From NCBI GenBank assembly GCA_031761405.1, contig JASEVX010000007.1, positions 36,522,849-36,586,848 on the forward strand: 64,000 nucleotides of DNA, written 5' to 3'. This document shows positions 48,412 through 59,828 of the stretch, piece by piece; the first letter of the stretch is position 1; each line of letters opens with the position of its first letter. The DNA comes from Serripes groenlandicus. Taxonomy: Eukaryota; Mollusca; Bivalvia; Cardiida; Cardiidae. Both the position numbers and the translations under genes were made by a program. The notes below the pieces were generated by a model. It made no database searches. It worked only from the letters and a program-made list of their open reading frames with translations, and was not told the origin of the DNA.

Positions 48412-48640
48412 AAATCTTTTCCCACATACAACACAAATGCAGCAGAGGACTAAGAAAACATCATAGACAAATATGTTGAAAACAAGTATAAAATGAAAGT
48501 AATATTCTTATTGAATAGAATTGAAAACATTGTGACAATTTTTCCTTGTTCCACAATATTTTCAAAAGTTGTCTGCTGCAGATGTGTCAAAATGAGAAAA
48601 TTATGTATAATGAGTTCTATGAATATGCAAAGGAGAAAGG
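48412..48640 (-). mobile_element. TTAA-MITE, subfamily O, decayed
   Basis: AATCTTTTCCCACATACAAC left; GTCTGCTGCAGATGTGTCAA right; GGAGAAAGGGCTGAA may be the displaced tip. Confidence 0.65.
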
Positions 48641-48810
48641 GCTGAATGAACCAAATGTATAATTAAGAACAAAAGATATTGAAAAGAAAACCAAATGTAG
48701 AACATTCATCATCAAAGTGGTAAAAAACTTTTAGATATTGACATTTTAAAAAAAATCACGCTGAAGTTATTTAAACAACTGTGGAAAATTTAACCACTCA
48801 TTCTTTGCCC

Positions 48811-49016
48811 TTAACACTTTTCCACATAAAGAAACATTTTGAAAACAATGTGGCTAAAGAAAATATTGCTCAATATGATTAATTATTTCTCCTTTTGCAA
48901 CAATTGTTTTCAACTATATTCACTAATTATACTTTCATTTGTAGAGAATTTATTTTATTTTGACCTAGATGTTTTCAAAGTCATCTGCTGCAGATTTTTA
49001 TATGTGGGAAAGGATG
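48811..49016 (+). mobile_element. TTAA-MITE, subfamily O
   Basis: TTAACACTTTTCCACATAAAG left with its CTGCAG motif deleted; TCATCTGCTGCAGATTTTTA and GTGGGAAAGGATGA right. Confidence 0.72.
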
Positions 49017-49148
49017 AACATGTAACCAGTCTTTGTTCACACTTAATAAATTAGTAGCTGAAGTCATTTGTATTTTTTCAAATGTCAGCTGCTGTACGAA
49101 GAACCATCAAAATGTCTCAGCATTTGGTAAAGCATTAATGTTTGTATA

Positions 49149-49360
49149 ACAAGAGCGCCATAAGCAAACGCCAACGCTCGCCTGCTTTTTCTCTTTTTCT
49201 AAGTCGAAAAAGGTGCAATTCTGAATAATTAATTAAGCCAAATTAATCCTAGGAACATGTGTACTAAGTTTCATATGAAAATATTGAACGGTTTGTGAGT
49301 TATGAGGTAAGGTTAAAGTTTTGTGATGACACAGCAGTTGCAGACATAGATGAAGCCAAG
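49149..49360 (+). mobile_element. Tandem-core family I, 5' end only
   Basis: ACAAGAG with CGCCATAAGCAAACGC after it, then TCGCCTGCTTTTTCTC and CTAAGTTTCATATGAAAATA. It has an ACAAGAG start but no repeated unit or 3' end. Confidence 0.55.
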
Positions 49361-49511
49361 TGTATCACGATACCCCAACCTTTTTTCTTTGAAAAACAGA
49401 GGACCTGAAAATGCCCGGCTGAAAAGATTTAACACTATAAATTGATTTACAACATTTTGAAATTTCAGTGATTACTGATGAGACACGGTCACACCTCAAT
49501 AGAATTTTTAA

Positions 49512-49568
49512 ATAAAACCTTCCCAACATACAACAACTGCAGAAGACAAATTGGGAAAACATCTACGG
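49512..49568 (-). repeat. TTAA-MITE end fragment
   Basis: TAAAACCTTCCCAACATAC, CAACTGCAGAAGACAAATTG, AACATCTACG. Confidence 0.6.
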
Positions 49569-49732
49569 TAGGTAAAGTATAGTCTGGCATGAACCAACAA
49601 GTTAACTAGATTGGTCACCACCCTTACTGCACGTAGTAAATTATTTAATATACAACCGATTTTCGTTAACACTACATGGAACCATCACAACTTCATGTTG
49701 GATTCGTTTCATAAATACTCAAGAAAACTACT

Positions 49733-49961
49733 TTAACCCTTTCCCTCATATAGACGCTTTCTGACGCCTCTGCAGCAGACGGCTATTTGAAAACATAGTG
49801 AAAAAGAAGAAATTGCACAAAACGTGCAATTTCTCCTTTTGCCACAATGTTTTCCATTTTTAGTCATAGGTAATCCATTCAATTATATAGATTTTCTATG
49901 TTTTGACAAAATATGTTCAAAGGTGTCTGCTGCAGAATTGTCTTTTGAGGGAAAGGGTTAA
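49733..49961 (+). mobile_element. TTAA-MITE, subfamily Y, full length
   Basis: 229 bp with TTAA both sides; centre TTGCACAAAACGTGCAA perfect. Confidence 0.93.
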
Positions 49962-50029
49962 CCGGTTGTTCCACAAAAGGTTGTCTCTATAGAGGGTGCC
50001 ACCATTATTGGTGTATGCCTAACCCTATA

Positions 50030-52128
50030 AACAAGAGGGCCATGATGGCCCTATATATATATTAGTTCCCTCACCTTAATTATACAATGTACTGCAATGC
50101 AAAACACATCAAGACAATTATTCTAAATGCAACCTCCACAGTGTTAAAAAGATTTTCCTTCATTTGGCCTAGTGATCTATATTTTTTTACCTGATATGGC
50201 CCATATTCCAACATGGACTAGATATCATCATGACATTATTCTGACAAAGTTTCAATTTGCTCAAAGTAAAAATTCAGGCTCTGGAGTTTGAACAATATTT
50301 TCCTTTATTGACCTTGTTTCTGACCCAAATATGACCCATATTCGAACTTGACCTAGATATAATTCAGACAAATATTCTGACCAAATTTCTGGCTGCCGAA
50401 GCAAAAAATGTGGCATCCAAAGTGTTAACAAGATTTTCCTTCAATTCGGCCTAGTGACATAGTTTTTGACCCTATATGATCCATATTCAAACTTGGCTTA
50501 GTTATCATTCTGACAAAATTTCTAAAGCAAACAAGAGGGCCACGAGGCCCTGGAATTGCTCACCTGAGAATGGGCTATTTAAGACTTTACTCTTTCAGCG
50601 CCAATGGCAATATCATCAAGACAAACTTTCTGACAAAATTTCAATCTCTTTAGTGTTGATTGTTCTACAATTTGGCCTAGTGACCTAGTTGTTGACATAT
50701 CCTGACCCATATTCAAACTTGACCTAGATATCACTAAGACAAACATTCTGACAAAGTTTCAACATGCTCAAGCCAAACATGTGGCTTCCAGAGTGTTAAC
50801 AAGATTTCCCTTAAATTTGGCCTAGTGACCTAGATTTTGACAGGACATGACCCATATTCGAGCTTGACCTAGATATCACTAAGACAAACATTCTGATAAA
50901 GTTTCAAGATGCTCAAGCGAAACCTGTGGCTTCCAGAGTGTTAACAAGATTTCCCTTAAATTTTGACCCATATTCAAACTTGGCCTAGATATCACTTAGA
51001 CAAATATTCTGTCAAAGTTTCAACATGCTCAAGCCAAAAATGTGGCTTCCAGAGTGTTAAGATTTTCATTAAATTTGGCCTAGTGACCTAGTTTTTGACC
51101 CAACATGACCTATATTCGAACTTGGCCTAGATATCACTAAGACAAACATTCTAACAAAGTTTCAACAAGATTTTCCTTTAATTTGGCCTAGTGACCTTTT
51201 TTTTGACCCAACATGACCTATATTCAAACTTGGCCTAGATTTGATGGAGATATTTGTTCTGATAAACTTTCATGAAGATTTGATGCAAAATGTTGCCTCT
51301 AGAGTGTTAACAAGAAAATGTTGACAACGGACGACGAACAAAAGGCGATCACAAAAACTCACCTTGAGCACTTTGTGCTCTAGTGAGCTAAAAATGCGGC
51401 CTCTAAAGTGTTAAAAAGATTTTCCTTCAATTTGACCTAATGACCTACTTTTTTACCCAAAATAACACATGTTCGAACTTAACCTAGTGACCTAATTATT
51501 TACACGGCATGACCCATATTCGAACTTGTTCTAGATATCAATCAGCTCAACATATTTACCAAATGTAAAGCTGCTGAAGCACAAAATGCGGCTTCTACAG
51601 TGTTAACAAGATTTCCCTTCAATTTGGCCTATTGATCTAGTTTCTGACCTAATATGACCCATTTTCGAACTTGACCTAGATATTTCTAAGACAAACATTC
51701 CGACAAAATTTCAAACTGCTCAAGCAAAAATTGCGGCCTCTGGAGTGTTAACAAGATTTTCCTTCAATTTGACCTAGTGACCTACTTTTTGACCCAACAT
51801 GACCTATTTGACTTACATATCATCAAGACAAACATTCTGATAAAGTTTCAACATGCTCAAGTTGAAAATGTGACCTCCAGAGTGTTAGCAAGATTTCCCT
51901 TCAATTTGACCTAGTGACCTAGTTTTTGACCTCACATGGCCCAGTTTCGAACTTGTCCAAGATTTGATGGAGATGAATGTTCTGAAAAACTTTCATAAAG
52001 ATTGGATGCAAAATGTAGCCTGTAGAGTGTTAACAAGCTCAAATGTTGACGACGCATGCCGGCCGGACGCCGGACAAAATGTGATCACAATAGCTCACCT
52101 TGCACTTCGTGCATAGGTGAGCTAAAAA
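50030..52128 (+). mobile_element. Tandem-core element, family C, copy 3, interrupted by copy 4
   Basis: 5' AACAAGAGGGCCATGATGGC at 50030; 3' CTTGCACTTCGTGCATAGG and TGAGCTAAAA at 52127. Copy 4 occupies 50531-51389. Units on both sides of the interruption continue each other (…GAAGCAA | AAAATGCGGCC…). Confidence 0.88.
50531..51389 (+). mobile_element. Tandem-core element, family C, copy 4, nested in copy 3
   Basis: ACAAGAGGGCCACGAGGCCC start, GACGAACAAAAGGCGATC, 3' hairpin CTTGAGCACTTTGTGCTC and AGTGAGCT end. Joining the flanks gives the ordinary family C word AAGCAAAAAATGCGG with no duplicated bases. Its units resemble copy 1 (22793) more than its host copy. Confidence 0.9.
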
Positions 52129-52351
52129 CGACAATTATATAACGCTATACGTCAGCATGTAGCTAAATTCCTGCTACAACTAGTTGTATCATTATAAGGT
52201 TTAAAACTGTTTATAAGCAGATATGAGCTTAAAGTAATATTGCAGACTGGTCTGGTGTTCGTAAACCGATCGTTTACAAATAAATACCTTGTGATCAGTG
52301 TCTAGCGTAACCATTTAGCTACATGCCGACATATTCAATCGTCGTTTTTTT
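52125..52351. mobile_element. Inverted-repeat element (MITE), ~227 bp
   Basis: Arms start AAAAACGACAATTATATAAC and AAAAACGACGATTGAATATG (complement) and share GTC(A/G)GCATGTAGCTAAAT. The left end directly abuts the TAAAA end of family C copy 3. Confidence 0.8.
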
Positions 52352-52603
52352 TTGCCCTTGTCTATATATATAATATATTTCCTTTCTTTTTTAGCATGCC
52401 AGGCCCCTATGACATAACCAATACATATTATCAGTTTACAATATAGATGTATTTTCATCAAATTCCTCCCACAATTTGTACTGTGTTATTGCTTAATTAC
52501 CAGTGGGATTGTCCTTATCATTTGACGCGGCAGGGCAGGGCTTGATACAGATCTCTGCATATTGGTTATTGGAAAAACACTGGTTTTACAGAGGCAATTA
52601 TTG
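52352..52603. other. Unassigned AT-rich interval
   Basis: GACGCGGCAGGGCAGGGC near 52524 is a GC-rich patch without a frame. Confidence 0.35.
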
Positions 52604-53010
52604 TTTATCGTACAACGAATATGCAGCAGACGACTTTGAAAATATTTCATACAAAACATATTGGTAACTCTCTATAAATGGAAGAAAATGATTGGTTTTC
52701 GAAAGGAACCGAGCTCTCATAGATATCTAACTACTGTATAAGTTTGGTTGAGATACAATCAAAAGTGAAGACTGTATCGTGTTAACAAGAAATTGTTTAC
52801 GGACGCACGCACGGACGACGGACAAATCGCCACGACATAAGCCCTTCTGGCCTTTGGCCAGTAGAGCTAAAAATTGCTCAAAACAAGCAATTTCTCCTTT
52901 TGTCACCATGTTTTCAATTCTATTCAATTATTGTACTTTCAATTAGAGGGAGTTTTCATTTTTGTTCGGGTATATTTGCTGCAGATTTGTTGTATGTGGG
53001 AAAGGGTTAA
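52604..53010 (-). mobile_element. TTAA-MITE, subfamily O, interrupted by family H 3' end
   Basis: TCGTACAACGAATATGCAGC at left is a mutated end; right TTAA 53007-53010 with GTATGTGGGAAAGGG. The interruption 52696-52870 ends exactly at the MITE centre ATTGCTCAAAACAAGCAAT. Confidence 0.8.
52696..52870 (+). mobile_element. Tandem-core family H, 5'-truncated copy with 3' end
   Basis: GGTTTTCGAAAGGAACCGAG through GATACAATCAAAAGTGAAGA is one unit, as at 63530-63690. Then GGACGCACGCACGGACGACG microsatellite, hairpin TCTGGCCTTTGGCCAG and CCAGTAGAGCT. This supplies the 3' terminus not reached by the copy at 62878. Confidence 0.88.
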
Positions 53011-53437
53011 CATTATGGCAAAAAGCATCATAATGAGCAATTTCTACGTTTGTTTATGTTTCTGATATTATATACTTTCTTAAAAAAAAAATCAACTTTT
53101 GCGTGTAGAACTAGATGTTTTTAAAGACGGCTGCTGGAGAATTTTTTTTTTATACACAGAAAGCATCGTTACAACTTATCAAGCCAATAAAACCTTTGCA
53201 ATGTATTTAGAGAGGGAGACAATGACAGCATTGTCTAATCTTTAATATAGCAGGGTTAACGTTGGATAGACATTAGTCTGGCCCCAAAAGACAATTAGTT
53301 CATGATTTTAGTAGGCAATGGAATTAATAATTCATGTTAATGTTCACAATGTGGTCACTCAGCTCAGAGGTCTGACTTTTTGGTGGGCCATAAAAGGAAG
53401 ATTGTTCTGATGCCTTAACACGATAAGAATACATACT
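53011..53437. other. Unassigned interval with weak MITE echoes
   Basis: AAAGCATCATAATGAGCAAT and TTTAAAGACGGCTGCTGGAG at 53023-53140 resemble MITE interior; no gene. Confidence 0.35.
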
Positions 53438-53612
53438 CCCTTTCCCACATACAACTTATTTATCTACAGGAGATAACTTCGAAAACATCTACGCAAAACT
53501 GTAGAATGTCTCAATAAATGAAAAAAAAAAATTGAATAGCAAAACACATCATGGCAAAAGGAGAAATTGTTCATTATGAGCCGTTTCTCCTTTTGCCAAA
53601 ATGTTTTCAGGA
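53438..53612 (-). mobile_element. TTAA-MITE, subfamily O, right end lost
   Basis: TCCCTTTCCCACATACAAC left; centre GAGAAATTGTTCATTATGAG; it stops after AAAATGTTTTCAGG. Confidence 0.7.
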
Positions 53613-53659
53613 ATCCTATGCTGTATATGCAGTCAAAATGAATCTAACCATGGAAACAA

Positions 53660-53886
53660 TTAACCCTTTCCCTCATACTACAATTCTGCAGCAGACGACT
53701 TTGAACGTATTTTGTCAAAACAGAAATTCTCCATAATTGAATGGATAACCTATGACAAAAAGTGGAAAACATTGTGGCAAAAGGAGAAATTGCACGTTTT
53801 GTGCAATTTCTTTTTTTGTCACTATGTTTTCAGAAAGCCGTCTGCTGCAGAGGCATCAAAAAGCGTTTATATGAGGGAAAGGGTAA
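53660..53886 (-). mobile_element. TTAA-MITE, subfamily Y, full length
   Basis: 227 bp; left TTAA intact, right GGGTAAA. The 136-codon frame over this copy and the SINE head is not a gene. Confidence 0.9.
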
Positions 53887-54024
53887 ATCTTATATGGTTC
53901 TTTGCGGAAGCGGCTGCTAGTAAAACTTCAGAGAAAAATGTGTTACATCCGGAAAATTTATTATACAGATACTGCACAGAAAACATAGCAAATTTCTTTT
54001 TTCAAAATGTTTTCATAATAATGT

Positions 54025-54318
54025 GCCGAGCCCCGGTAGCTCAGTCGGTAGCGACGCGGGCTGTCAATCCAGGGGTTATGAGTTTGAATCCCGGCTCGGC
54101 CAATTTTCTTTCCGAGGATTGACAAAAGTCAATGCAACATGCGTCATTTGTCTTCCACCAATGGGCTAATTAAGTCTAGCCAGTTGCTTGGGAAGATTGT
54201 TGTGGTGAGTACTGGTGTGAGAAAACCAGGAAATGCATGAGTAGGTGAACTGGCCGTCGTGATATAACTGAGAAATTGTTAAAAAACGGCGTTAAACCCC
54301 AATCAATCAATCAATCAA
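54025..54318 (+). mobile_element. SINE, full length, reference copy of the main family
   Basis: Flanked by TCATAATAATGT at 54013-54024 and 54319-54330. The head GCCGAGCCCCGGTAGCTCAG with A box TAGCTCAGTCGGTAGCG and B box GTTTGAATCCCGG closes on GGCTCGGC, so acceptor-stem complementarity survives. Body GCCAGTTGCTTGGGAAGATT, core GTACTGGTGTGAGAAAACC, tail GGCGTTAAACCCCAATC then (AATC)n. Confidence 0.95.
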
Positions 54319-54459
54319 TCATAATAATGTTGTCTGCTACACAAGCATTGAGTGTTGTCAAAACCAGGGAGAGGGATGATAAGAGGTAATCAGTATTATA
54401 CTTCATTACCTATTTTATGTGATTGGTTGAGTCTCTTCAAGTAAGTTATATACTCTTTC

Positions 54460-54610
54460 TTACCCTTTCCTGAATGCAGACTTGTATCAAAGCAACTGCA
54501 GCAGAGGACTTTTTGCCAAAAATGAGAACATTCTCCTTTAGTCACGATGTTTTCACTTCTTTTGAAGTTACATTTTCATTTATAGAGCTTTTCAACATTT
54601 TTGCAAAGAG
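54460..54610 (+). repeat. TTAA-MITE, right end lost
   Basis: TTACCCTTTCCTGAATGCAG, CAACTGCAGCAGAGGAC, with the central stem mostly deleted. Confidence 0.65.
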
Positions 54611-54903
54611 GAAATAAGTATTATACTCAATAACCTTTAGTATATGTTTCTTTGTAAAAATATATAGTACTCTTTTTAATTCTTGAAAACAATTTCAGAA
54701 AGCGAAAAATTGCACAAATAGATTAAATTTGCCTAAATTCCAACTTTGCATCAAATCTTCTTCAGATTCTCCCGATAATGCATAATTTTCCTCAATTTTT
54801 TAAAAATAAATTATCCGTCGGTTTACAAAAGCTTCAAATCTAAAATTTAAAACATCAATTTTCAGTTTCTGTATCAAGAGAAAGTTTATACAATTTATTC
54901 CCT
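54611..54903. other. Unassigned AT-rich interval
   Basis: Nothing recognised. Confidence 0.35.
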
Positions 54904-55345
54904 TACTCTTTCCCACTTGCAGACACATATTGCTTCAATTGCAGCAGACGACTTTTGAAAATCTTGGCAAAAGGAGAAATTGCTCCTCCTTTTGTCAAAA
55001 TGTTTTCAACTTATTTCTTCAAATTATACTTGAGTTTAAACATTTTGCATATTTTTTACAAAAATGCAAAATTTAAGACATAATTAAATTTTAGGTTTCT
55101 GTATCAGTGAAAAGAGTTTTTACTAATTCCCACCTGCAGAGTGCAGACAGATTTTGACTCAATTGCAGATGACATCTTTTAAAAACATTTTGGCAAAAGG
55201 AGAAATTTCTTATGTGCAGCAGACGGCCTTTGAAAATATTGTGGCAAAAGAGATATTGCTCATGATTTTTTTTCATACTATTGCCACAAAACTTGCAAAG
55301 TCGTCTGCTGCAGATTAATTTTTATGTAACGGAAAGGATTACGTT
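54904..55345. repeat. Two or three stacked, partial TTAA-MITEs
   Basis: 54904-55060 starts TTACTCTTTCCCACTTGCAG. 55125-55345 shows two CAGATGAC/CAGCAGACGGC arms and a right end CTGCAGATTAATTTTTATG to GGAAAGGATTA. The order suggests one copy inserted in another. Confidence 0.6.
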
Positions 55346-55680
55346 TGCATGTAAATCTTATCTTACATATTTACTAAGCTAATTTTCTGTTTTCAATTTG
55401 CAGGCATGCAAATCTTAATCTTGTTTTACAAATTTTCAAAGCCAATTTCCATCAAAGCAAGGGTTGAGAGAGGGAGAAAATTAGTGTATATGTGTAAAAA
55501 CCTCATTTCCTGTTTATGGGCACGATAGGCCAATAAATTTAAAACAATTTGCAGTTACTGCATTTTTCCGTATCTGGAAATCTCTGCATTCTAGTGAATT
55601 ATTAATTACAAAGTTTGGCATGTCTTCATTTCACTAGACTCTCGTCACGTCACCATAGTGAACATGTTACCAAATGGCCC
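55346..55680. other. Unassigned interval
   Basis: No gene or repeat terminus recognised. Confidence 0.35.
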
Positions 55681-55896
55681 TTAACCCTTTCCCTCATACA
55701 ACAATTCAGCAGCAGACTACTTTGAAAATATTGTCAAAAAATAGAAAATCTCTATAATTGAATGGATAACCTATGACTAAAAGTGGAAAACATTGTGGCA
55801 AAAGGAGAAATTGCTCGTTATGATCAATTTTCTTTTTTGTCACTATGTTTTCAAAAGCTGTCTGCTTCGGAGGCGTCAGAAAACCTTAAGGGTTAA
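55681..55896 (-). mobile_element. TTAA-MITE, subfamily Y
   Basis: 216 bp; right arm shortened (GTCAGAAAACCTTAAGGGTT). Right TTAA 55893-55896 is shared with a further MITE tip. Confidence 0.88.
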
Positions 55897-55956
55897 CCCT
55901 TTCCCCCCTTAAACAGACGCATCGGCAGCAGAAGATATTTGTCACAATGTTTTTCA
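55893..55956 (+). repeat. TTAA-MITE end fragment
   Basis: TTAACCCTTTCCCCCCTTAA, ATCGGCAGCAGAAGATATTT, interrupted by the next feature. Confidence 0.65.
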
Positions 55957-56015
55957 ACAGACAAAAGGTGATCACAATAGCTCACCTTCAGCACATCATG
56001 CTCCGGTGAGCTAAA
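55957..56015 (+). repeat. Family C 3' end fragment
   Basis: ACAAAAGGTGATCACAATAG, CTCACCTTCAGCACATCATG and CCGGTGAGCTAAAA: a lone 3' terminus with its hairpin. Confidence 0.8.
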
Positions 56016-56088
56016 AATCTTAGAATAGTTATAATTGTAATTGAATTTGCAAAACAAGATGTTTCAACATGGAATTTAATACATATAT

Positions 56089-57614
56089 AACTAGAGATTG
56101 CTTTTTTGAAAAAGCGCTTGTCTCCCCATTTGTGTGGTCGGGGAGGAAAAGAAATGATGGAGATGATTTTTTTAGTTTTGGACTGGAGATGAAGCAACAG
56201 TGACAATCCTCAGTTATTGAGCGGAAACCATTTTTCAGGTGAGGGTTACCATGACCTTGGTCTTTGACCTAGTGACCTCAAAATCAATAGGGGTCATTTG
56301 CTGCTGGTTACCAACCTGCACACCAAGTATGGGCCCAAGTAATCTTCAGTTATTGAGTGGAAACCATTTTTCAGCCAAAGGTCACTGCGACCTTGACCTT
56401 TGACCTACTGACATCAAAATCAATAGGGGTCATCTACAGGTTAGGACCAAACTGCACACCAAGTATGAAGTTCCTGGGTAAAAGCGTTCTTGAGTTATTG
56501 AGTAAAACACATTTTTCAGCTGAAGGTTACTGTGACCTTCGACATTTGACCTTGTGACCTCAAAATCAAACAAATTCAATAAAGGTCATTTACTGGTAAG
56601 GACCAATCTGCACACCAGGTATGAAGTTCCTCAACATAAGCATTCTTTAGTTATTGAGAGGAAACCATTTTTCAGCTGAAGGTTACCATGACCTTGACCT
56701 TTAAGCTAGTGACCTCAAAATCAATAGGGGTCATCTACTGGTGGTGACCAACCTGCACACCAAGTATTAACTTCCATGGCCAAAGCATTCTACAGTTATT
56801 AAGCAAAAACAATGTTTCAGCTCATTGTCACTGTGACCTTTCAGCTCAAGGTCACTGTGACCTTGACTTTGACCTCAAAATTAATAGGGTCTTCTACTGG
56901 GCATGGCCAACCTGCATACCAAGTATGGAGTTCCTCGGCCCAAGCGTTCTTCAGTTATTGAGCGGAAACCATTTTTTACCTCACAAGGTCACCATGACCT
57001 TGACCTTCGACCTTCTGACATCAGAATCAAAAGGAGTCATCTACTGGTCATGACCAACCTGCATACCAAGTATGAAGATCCTATGCCCAAGCGTTCTTCA
57101 GTTATTGAGCGGAAACAAGTGTGACGGATGTGACCTTGACCTTTGACCTAGTGACCTTAAAATTAGTAGGGGTCATTTGCTGGTGGTGACCAACCTGCAC
57201 ATCGAGTATGAAGTTCCTGGGCCCAAGCAAAAACTATTTATCAGCTCATTGTCACTGTGACCTTTCAAGCTCATGGTCACTGTGACCTTGACTTTAAACG
57301 TACTGACCTCAAAATTAATAGGGGTCTTCTACTAGGCATGGCCAACCTCCATACCAAGTATGGAGTTACTCAGCCAAAGTGTTCTTCAGTTATTGAGCGG
57401 AAACCATTTTTTACCTTCTGTTATCAAAATCAATAGGGGTCAGCTACTGGTCATGACCAACCTGCATACCAAGTATGAAGTTCCTACGCCCAAGCATTCT
57501 TCAGTTATTGAGCGGAAACAAGTGTGACAGACGGAAGGACGGAAGGACGGAAGGAAGGACGGACTGAACGGGCAAAAACAATATGTCACCCCCATGTAAT
57601 GGGGGAGACATAAT
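56089..57614 (+). mobile_element. Tandem-core element, family A, copy 3
   Basis: AACTAGAGATTGC start to GGGGGAGACAT end. Nine to ten units, one more than copy 2 near the 3' side. Microsatellite GGAAGGACGGAAGGAAGGAC. Flanks TATATA|ACTAG and ACAT|AATTATT fit insertion between A's. Confidence 0.9.
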
Positions 57615-58440
57615 TATTGTAAAATACACTGTAATCTCATTACAACACTGTACTTTGGAGCCATGGTCTTGCACAGCGATATTAACGGGGTTAAATTGAT
57701 AACGCTGTTCCAAAAATCAGCAGAGTCATTACAAAACCCACCCACCTATAATGCATACACTAATTCAATTGCTTTGGCTAAAACAAGCTTGCAAGATCTA
57801 TTTACCTGTTTCTTTGACATTTGAAAGATGTATCAGGGCTCGAATTTAATCTTGCATACTCGTGAATTGCAAGTGCAAATTTCAATTTGCGTGGTGAGAT
57901 TTCAGGCACCAGCATATTTTTGCGAGTGAATTTTTTGGACCAAATAATACGCATTTCTAATTGTCTATCTTTTACAGGGTTATTTCTTTGACAATTCCCG
58001 GTAATTGCAGTGAACTTTCGAGATTTAACGAGTGACTTGGAGTATACTTTCAGTTTTGCAATATTTGCGGAAGTTTACAATTGATACATGTCTCGTGTGC
58101 ATGCCTATTCAACGGCCCAAATATTGATGACGTTTACTGCATACATTTGGGCTAAATAGTTTTAATTTACATATCGCAAATACGATTGGCTGGAATAGTC
58201 ACATGTATATCATGTGTATATTTTGGGTTTACCAAGTTGTATTCACTATGCAGATCGAAGAAATGGATGACATCCAGACAAAATTTTGCCCAATGTTCAG
58301 AACTGGTTGTTTGTTACATTATGAAGTTTGAAATTAAACTTGTTCGTTTGTCACACCATGACAGCCGTGATCGTTTGAAGTTGTATCAGTTTGAAAGGTG
58401 ACTGAACACAATAAGCGTAATGCACAAACAATTAGGCTAA
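57615..58440. other. Low-repeat interval, no supported gene
   Basis: A 71-codon plus-strand frame at 58186-58401 is Cys/Lys-rich without known motif or splice context. This is one of the few stretches without MITE traces. Confidence 0.35.
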
Positions 58441-58558
58441 AAATAAAAATAGGTAACCCTACCTTCCCTATTTTTTGGGGCCGACCTAAAACTTTTTAAC
58501 GATTTTGGGAACTAAAATAATTGAGTACGAAACTGAAATCGATCATAATAAAACAAAC

Positions 58559-58627
58559 ATGGCGGCGGCCACAGTGTTCGCCGTGACGGTAGAAAACGCG
58601 TCCATGGCCCTTCAAAACGAATTATGA
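58559..58627 (+). CDS. Weak candidate: 22-codon frame with strong start context
   Basis: AACAAACATGGCGGCGGCC gives an A at -3 and G at +4 in a CpG-rich block (58555-58665) that stands out in AT-rich DNA. The frame reads MAAATVFAVTVENASMALQN and stops two codons later. It could be a first coding exon if a donor near ACG|GTAGAA were used, an upstream open frame, or chance. ATGGCGGC also resembles a YY1-type promoter word. I cannot choose. Confidence 0.2.
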   Translation: MAAATVFAVTVENASMALQNEL

Positions 58628-58825
58628 AGGCAGTCATCAACTCATCTACCGTCGGGGAAGTTTTTGGAAGAATTATTGCATATATTAATGAGATGTCTTG
58701 AATGTGCATATAGCACACATTTGTAACCACTTACGTCTGTAACAACTTGCTTCTGAAGAAAAAATGTTACCTGAACCAAACACATTTTTTTTTTTAGCCT
58801 TATTACACCCAATATCGATTTTATA

Positions 58826-58995
58826 TCTGTCTATTGTTGTTATATTGAAAGCATTATGCAGCCGCTCAATAACGATATCAGTTATTTTTTTCTCTGTCTA
58901 TTGTTGTAATATTGAAAACGTTATGCAAACTGCCGCTCGATAACAATATCATTTCTTTTATCTGTCTATTGTTGTAATGTTGAACAAAGCATTAT
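58826..58995. repeat. Tandem repeat, ~68-75 bp unit, 2.5 copies
   Basis: TCTGTCTATTGTTGT(T/A)AT, TTGAAA(G/A)C(A/G)TTATGCA and CCGCTC(A/G)ATAAC(G/A)ATATCA recur in order, ending with a third TCTGTCTATTGTTGTAATG. Confidence 0.85.
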
Positions 58996-59438
58996 TCAAA
59001 CATGTGGATTGACGTGATAGTGCAGAAATGAGATATATTATTTGGCTCGTAGTTTTGTGTTTCAAACGTTAAGTTTTTGAAAATTTATAATTCTATTCCC
59101 ACATATTTCATGCACTAAAATTCGGGAGCCAAGCATGACCAGCATTATACCGAGAACAGCGGTAAAATGGAGGGCGTTATAGAGGAGTGCCAGTGTACTG
59201 TCTTAATTATGTATTTTATAGTAAGTATGTCCGACTTACTCACTTAATTTACATAATGCACGTTTTCAGCTCTACAAAAACAGCTATGATGCATAATGTA
59301 ACTAAAGTATATATATAAATGGTCTTGTGCAGCATTTCATTTGGAAGAGTTCAAAGACATTTCTAGGAAAATCAATATAAACTGTATTAGTTGTGTTGTG
59401 CAGCCAACTTCAGTAGAAAGACTGTTCAGACGGCACAG
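58996..59438. other. Low-repeat interval
   Basis: No gene or element seen. Confidence 0.35.
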
Positions 59439-59792
59439 CTCAGGCCTGGTTCTGTACTGATGGCACAGCTGTCCTGGCTCTGTACTGCTGTCATGGCTCT
59501 GTACTGATGGCACAGCTCAGGCCTGGCACTGTATTGAAAGCACAGTTGGCCTGGCTCTGTACTGATGGCACAGCTGACCTTGCTCTGTACTGATGGCACA
59601 GTTGGCCTGGCTCTGTACTGATGTCACAGCTGTCATGGCTCTGTACTGATGTCACAGCTCAGGCCTGGCTCTGTACTGATGGCACAGCTGTCATGGCTCT
59701 GTACTGGTGGTACAGCTGTCATGATGGCACATGTGTCATGGCTCTGTACTGATGGCACATCTGTCATGGCTCTGTACTGATGGCACAGGCTT
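59439..59792. repeat. Minisatellite, ~30-bp unit, about eleven copies
   Basis: Consensus GATGGCACAGCTGTCATGGC then TCTGTACT. Variants have CAGGCCTGGC or TGGCCTGGC in the middle, giving alternating unit types. No frame stays open across it. Confidence 0.93.
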
Positions 59793-59828
59793 TATTTACA
59801 AATACGGTAACAGCAGTCAAAGGGTTTA

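Noticed and set aside
54030..54105. A tRNA gene
   Set aside because: It is the head of a complete SINE with a 12-bp target duplication.
53712..54122. 136-codon plus-strand frame
   Set aside because: It joins MITE sequence to a SINE head and contains no domain.
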